The notes beneath the pieces are model-generated. The model was not told the DNA's origin and did not search any database. It saw only the letters and a list, made by a program, of their open reading frames with translations. Position numbers and translations under genes: made by a program. Below are positions 5,148 through 8,442 of a stretch of 8,442 bases of DNA, piece after piece. Each line of letters begins with the position of its first letter. Position 1 is the stretch's first letter. Source of the DNA: Bifidobacteriaceae bacterium (GTDB lineage Bacteria > Actinomycetota > Actinomycetes > Actinomycetales > WQXJ01). The DNA lies in the NCBI GenBank assembly GCA_031278075.1, contig JAITLE010000062.1:1-8442 (forward strand), in the 5' to 3' direction.

Positions 5148-5152
5148 GCTGG

Positions 5153-8100
5153 TCAGCTAGTCGCCGCGTCCTCCTCGCGGCGGCGCCGCTTGGCGGCCAG
5201 CAGGAGGAGCAGACCGGCCAGCAGCAGACCCAGACCGGCGCCCACTAGGCCGACCACGCCATCGGCGCCCGTGTACGGCAGCGCGCCAGGCTGCACGGGC
5301 GGGGGCGTCGGCGGCACGATATCCGGCGGCGCCGGCGAGCAATAGACCGTGAAGTCCACCGTGAACGCGCCGGACTGCGGGCCACGCAGAGTCAACGTGT
5401 GGACGTTGCGGGCCATATCCTCCGGAATCCGCCACGTGAAGGCCACCTGACCGTCAGCGTCCGCCTTGGTCCGGCCGACCAACGCCTCACCAGAGGTGAC
5501 CGCGGTGATCGTCTCACCCGGCTGGAAGTTGACACCAGTGGCGCTTTGCACATCGGCGTAGCACACACGAGCCTTCGCTATGGCGATCTCCGGGACGCCG
5601 ACTCGCCAAGGCTTGGCGATGGTGTTATGAGCCGGATCCTCCTCGATGATCGTCAACATGTCGCCTTCCTTCGCCGCCGGCTCCAGATCGCACTGCCATG
5701 TCCGGTCCGGCTGGACCACCGCGGTGCAAAGCACCTCGCCGGTCTCGTCCTTCACGGTGATAGTGTCGCCGACCTCGTCGCCGATGCCGGTGATCGTCTC
5801 TCCAGTGCTCGGCTCGGGCATCGGCGCCGCTGGCGGCGTCGAGTCGATCGAGATCGACCCGCCCTCAGACAGGTTCCCAGCCGGGTCCTTGATCTTGATC
5901 ACGACGACGTCGCCGTCTTCCAGCGGCGGGTAGAACTCGCAGCTGAAGGCGCCATCGGGCTGCACCTCAGCGGTGCATAGCTGATCGCCGGTCGCCGGAT
6001 CGGTGACAACCACAATCAGGCCGCCTTCGCCCGCGTCGCCGAGATCGTCATCGTCGACCCGGCCGGTGATCACGTCACCCTGCGACTCGTCGACGTGAGG
6101 AACCGCTGGGCTGGCGCCATCGGTCACAATCTCCACCGGCGGATCGGTGCTGTTCTCGGAGCTGTCCTCGATCACGACGATCAGGTCGGTGCCGTCAGGC
6201 TGGCGCGGGACGATCGGGCAATCGAACGTGCCGTCAGCGGCCACCGGGCAACGGGCGATCTCAACGCCGTCGTCATTCCTGACCACGACCTCCAACTGGT
6301 CGTTCAGCGCGTCCTCGAGGTCGGCATCGTCCACCCGGCCTGTGACGTGACCGCCATCCGACGGGTCGACAACAGGCCGACCCGGCGCCGTCGCGTCCAG
6401 GAACTCGATGTGCGCTTCCGCCGGAAGGCCGTTCGTGGTAGCCACGCCGTCAGCCCTGAACACCGCCACGCCGTTGACCCGGGCGGTGATGGCGTAACTG
6501 CCCTCGACGCCGCGGAACGTGACGATCGCCTTGCCGGCGTTGACCGAGACCACCAGCGCGCCGTAGTCGTTGATGGTCGTCGGCTCGGCCACCCAAGCCG
6601 GCCCCTCGACCAAGCCCACTGATGTGCCCTCGGGGACCCAGAACTCGACGACACATGGGACCTCGAGCGCGCCGGCCCAGCAAGACGCCAGGTTGCCGTA
6701 CACGTCAAGAACAGTGGCGACAACCTTCTGGCCCACCGGGTCATCCGCGCGAACCGGATCCATCGGGCTGGTCAGCTCGCTTTGCACGTTCGAGGGGAGG
6801 CCGCCGACGAACAGCACGCTGCGCGTGTATTCGCTGCCGCCCGCCACCGTCGGTATGTCCGAACCGCCGAGCCGCGCGCCGATCGACATGAAGCCGGACC
6901 TGGTGGAGACCAACTCGGCCGTCACCTCGCCGTCGTTGTCACTCACATAAGTGCCAGACGGGCAAGTCCCGGTGGCCGGCGCGGGCGACTTGACTCTCAC
7001 ACCCTGCGGTAGCTGCAACGCCACGCACTCGCCGGACACGGGCTTGAGCGAAGCCCCTTCCTCCCCGTTCATGACGGTGACCGTCAGCGTGTACGAGGAG
7101 ACGTCATCGGCCCGCACAATCGGCGAATCGATGTCTGTCTTCTCGACCGTGAACCACGAGGCCTGCGCCGAGCCGGAACCCGCGTCGAAGGTCACGGGCC
7201 CGCTGCCAGCGTCAATCGGGCCGAGCGCGCCGCCGTCGACGGTCCCCGTCACGGTGAAGGTCCCCTCGAAATCGGACACGATCGGGACGTAAGCCAGACC
7301 AGGCGTGTAGACGCCGTTGATCTTGCATTCGTCCGGCACGGGGTCCAGATCGTAATCGCAGGTGTCAACAGTGATCGTCTTGCCGGGCGCCGCGGCGCCG
7401 ACGAACACCGGCGTGCCGTCAGCTCCCGGTTGGGTGGCGGGGAGCGTGAAGGTCACCGGCCGGCCGCCGATGCCGTTCCCGTACGTGTCGCGAACCACGA
7501 CCAGCGCCCACGACTCGTCAAGGAGGTTGTTCAGAACTGGCGCCGTGTAGGTCTCGAACGTGAAGTTATCCGGATCGGGCCCGGTTGGCGCGAACCGTGC
7601 GCCCTTGAGGGCTTGCGGGTACGCAGGTGTCACTTCGGCGGCGCCGACCGGCAGCTCCGAACCGACGCCACCGGGCACCACGAAAGCTCGCACCCAGATC
7701 CAAGTGGCTTCGTTGTTCGGCGCGGCGATCTCGGCCGTGGCCACGCCGCCCGCATCCGCCACCTCGCTGATCACGTTGGGGAACGTGGCGGCGCTGCCGC
7801 CGACGGGGCCGTTGGCGTCACCTGTGGTCCATTGGAAGATCACCTGCGCCGAGCCGACAGCGTTGCCGTTGGCATCCTTGACATCGACCTGAGCGGTGTG
7901 CTTGTCCTGGCCGCCGACGTACTTCGTCTCGTCCTTGGTTGTGATCGTCAGCTCGGAGGTCGGCCCGTCGGGCGCATCCGAGCCGAAGGTCACCAACACA
8001 CGCCCGTTGTCCCTCAGCACAGTGCCGTTCACCGACTTCACAATGGTGATCGGCTCGTCTGTCGGATCGCCCACGACGTCCGCGGTGATTGTGTAGGTGT

Positions 8101-8442
8101 TCGCTGTCAACGTGGACACCTTGATCTCGACCGCACCGTCCTCAATCGGGACCTCGACATCTGCGGGGCCGATGTGGGTGGCGCCGCCAAACGTCGCCGT
8201 GAGGCCTGTCGGAACGTGGAACACGACCGAACCGGAATCCAGCGGGTTCTGTTCCGAGTCACGCAGGGCGCCCGCGACGGTCACTTGAGTGCCGTCCGCG
8301 ACACCGGCGCCGGGTTGAGTGAGCCAGGATTCGGTTGGGTCGAAGTCGTCCGGACTGAACCGCACCGTGAAACTAACCGGACTAATAGTCCGCCACTGCC
8401 CATCCACCAACACCTGAACAGTCCCCGAATAATCCCCAGCCG
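5153..8442 (-). CDS. LPYTG wall-anchored multi-Ig-domain surface protein, C-terminal part
   Basis: At least 1095 codons, open at the right edge. The GTG at 8413 is not the start: nine further in-frame codons (AGDYSGTVQ) continue the same beta-strand pattern, so signal peptide and N terminus lie outside. Residues below count from that GTG. Five Big_1/invasin-like domains carry a D-x-x-x-N-type turn followed by a V-x-F strand (around 48-68, 175-194, 306-325, 447-469, 568-594). Three Big_6-like repeats follow (about 676-765, 768-857, 858-936) with TGRVDDxDL in the first two and a Cys-DGTF-Cys-type hairpin. Then come a last beta domain (940-1027), a Pro-rich stalk, the sorting signal LPYTG (1045-1049), a hydrophobic helix (about 1052-1073) and tail KRRRREEDAATS. 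Sortase should join the Thr to peptidoglycan. All 14 cysteines fall in seven close or domain-wise pairs, so disulfides are likely. Such proteins usually mediate adhesion; no ligand-binding domain is visible in the part seen. It is separate from the regulator by terminators. Confidence 0.9.
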   Translation of the reverse strand, partial: AGDYSGTVQVLVDGQWRTISPVSFTVRFSPDDFDPTESWLTQPGAGVADGTQVTVAGALRDSEQNPLDSGSVVFHVPTGLTATFGGATHIGPADVEVPIEDGAVEIKVSTLTANTYTITADVVGDPTDEPITIVKSVNGTVLRDNGRVLVTFGSDAPDGPTSELTITTKDETKYVGGQDKHTAQVDVKDANGNAVGSAQVIFQWTTGDANGPVGGSAATFPNVISEVADAGGVATAEIAAPNNEATWIWVRAFVVPGGVGSELPVGAAEVTPAYPQALKGARFAPTGPDPDNFTFETYTAPVLNNLLDESWALVVVRDTYGNGIGGRPVTFTLPATQPGADGTPVFVGAAAPGKTITVDTCDYDLDPVPDECKINGVYTPGLAYVPIVSDFEGTFTVTGTVDGGALGPIDAGSGPVTFDAGSGSAQASWFTVEKTDIDSPIVRADDVSSYTLTVTVMNGEEGASLKPVSGECVALQLPQGVRVKSPAPATGTCPSGTYVSDNDGEVTAELVSTRSGFMSIGARLGGSDIPTVAGGSEYTRSVLFVGGLPSNVQSELTSPMDPVRADDPVGQKVVATVLDVYGNLASCWAGALEVPCVVEFWVPEGTSVGLVEGPAWVAEPTTINDYGALVVSVNAGKAIVTFRGVEGSYAITARVNGVAVFRADGVATTNGLPAEAHIEFLDATAPGRPVVDPSDGGHVTGRVDDADLEDALNDQLEVVVRNDDGVEIARCPVAADGTFDCPIVPRQPDGTDLIVVIEDSSENSTDPPVEIVTDGASPAVPHVDESQGDVITGRVDDDDLGDAGEGGLIVVVTDPATGDQLCTAEVQPDGAFSCEFYPPLEDGDVVVIKIKDPAGNLSEGGSISIDSTPPAAPMPEPSTGETITGIGDEVGDTITVKDETGEVLCTAVVQPDRTWQCDLEPAAKEGDMLTIIEEDPAHNTIAKPWRVGVPEIAIAKARVCYADVQSATGVNFQPGETITAVTSGEALVGRTKADADGQVAFTWRIPEDMARNVHTLTLRGPQSGAFTVDFTVYCSPAPPDIVPPTPPPVQPGALPYTGADGVVGLVGAGLGLLLAGLLLLLAAKRRRREEDAATS
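5267..5281 (-). other. LPYTG sortase recognition motif
   Basis: Codons for Leu-Pro-Tyr-Thr-Gly, followed by a hydrophobic stretch and an Arg-rich tail: the standard three-part cell wall sorting signal. The residue after the motif is Ala-Asp, as seen in many actinobacterial substrates. Confidence 0.9.
5606..6388 (-). repeat. Three tandem Big_6-like domain repeats with cysteine pairs
   Basis: Coding repeats of about 80-90 residues, each opening with a Pro-rich linker (APGRPVVDPS, SPAVPHVDES, TPPAAPMPEP), then TGRVDD-like or TGIGDE segments and paired cysteines 722/732, 813/825 and 896/908 flanking a D-G/R-T/A-F/W turn. Repeat units are clearly diverged at DNA level, so duplication is old. The third unit is shorter by about ten residues, lacking the DDDL loop. 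Confidence 0.7.

Larger units (their letters stand above)
4844..5152. other. Intergenic region upstream of the regulator and after the surface protein
   Basis: This 309-nt stretch has no credible gene. It holds the regulator's -10 element (4850-4855), a weak operator-like repeat (4931-4948), a GC-rich direct repeat (4971-5020) and two terminator-like hairpins (5068-5147). Confidence 0.7.

Noticed and set aside
5606..6388. Repeats as CRISPR or DNA-level tandem repeats
   Set aside because: They are protein-domain repeats of 80-90 residues with diverged DNA; no regular spacer pattern exists.
8411..8413. GTG as start of the surface protein
   Set aside because: The frame continues in beta-strand-like sequence to the window edge and no signal peptide follows the GTG, so the gene is truncated by the window.

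Overview
The window is GC-rich with strong G/C third-position bias and has GTG as well as ATG starts. It carries an LPxTG-type wall anchor, type IV pilin genes and a probably leaderless regulator mRNA. Together these point to a high-GC Gram-positive (Actinomycetota). A Micrococcales/Cellulomonas-like relative is my guess from gene content, not something the sequence proves.

Layout. Positions 1-2300 hold three prepilin genes on the minus strand: a minor prepilin cut by the left edge (1-135) and two paralogous major-type pilins (354-833 and 1413-1886). The two paralogues share leader, ribosome site and C-terminal cysteine pair. They also share an upstream region with promoter TTGGCG-N18-TAACAT placed about 190 nt before each start codon, a further conserved block, and 11-bp-periodic direct repeats of OmpR/PhoB type. 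Positions 2518-4050 (+) encode a six-helix membrane histidine kinase with an unusually long ATP lid. Facing it, 4121-4843 (-) encodes an OmpR-family response regulator that appears to start on a leaderless GTG. Positions 4844-5152 contain a degenerate copy of the 11-bp-periodic repeat, a GC-rich direct repeat with G-quadruplex potential, and two strong hairpins that probably end the next gene. Positions 5153-8442 (-) are the C-terminal 1095 codons of a large surface protein whose N terminus lies outside the window. It has five Big_1-like domains, three Big_6-like repeats with cysteine pairs, a Pro-rich stalk and an LPYTG sorting signal.

How it may work together. The pilins would be cleaved by a prepilin peptidase and assembled by type IV pilus machinery encoded elsewhere, probably beyond the left edge. 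The kinase and regulator are likely a cognate pair although convergent. The repeat-type operators upstream of both pilin genes, with a weaker one upstream of the regulator, suggest that the pair controls pilus production. The LPYTG protein is a separate cell-wall surface factor, plausibly an adhesin. The regulatory link is inference from motif shape and location only.
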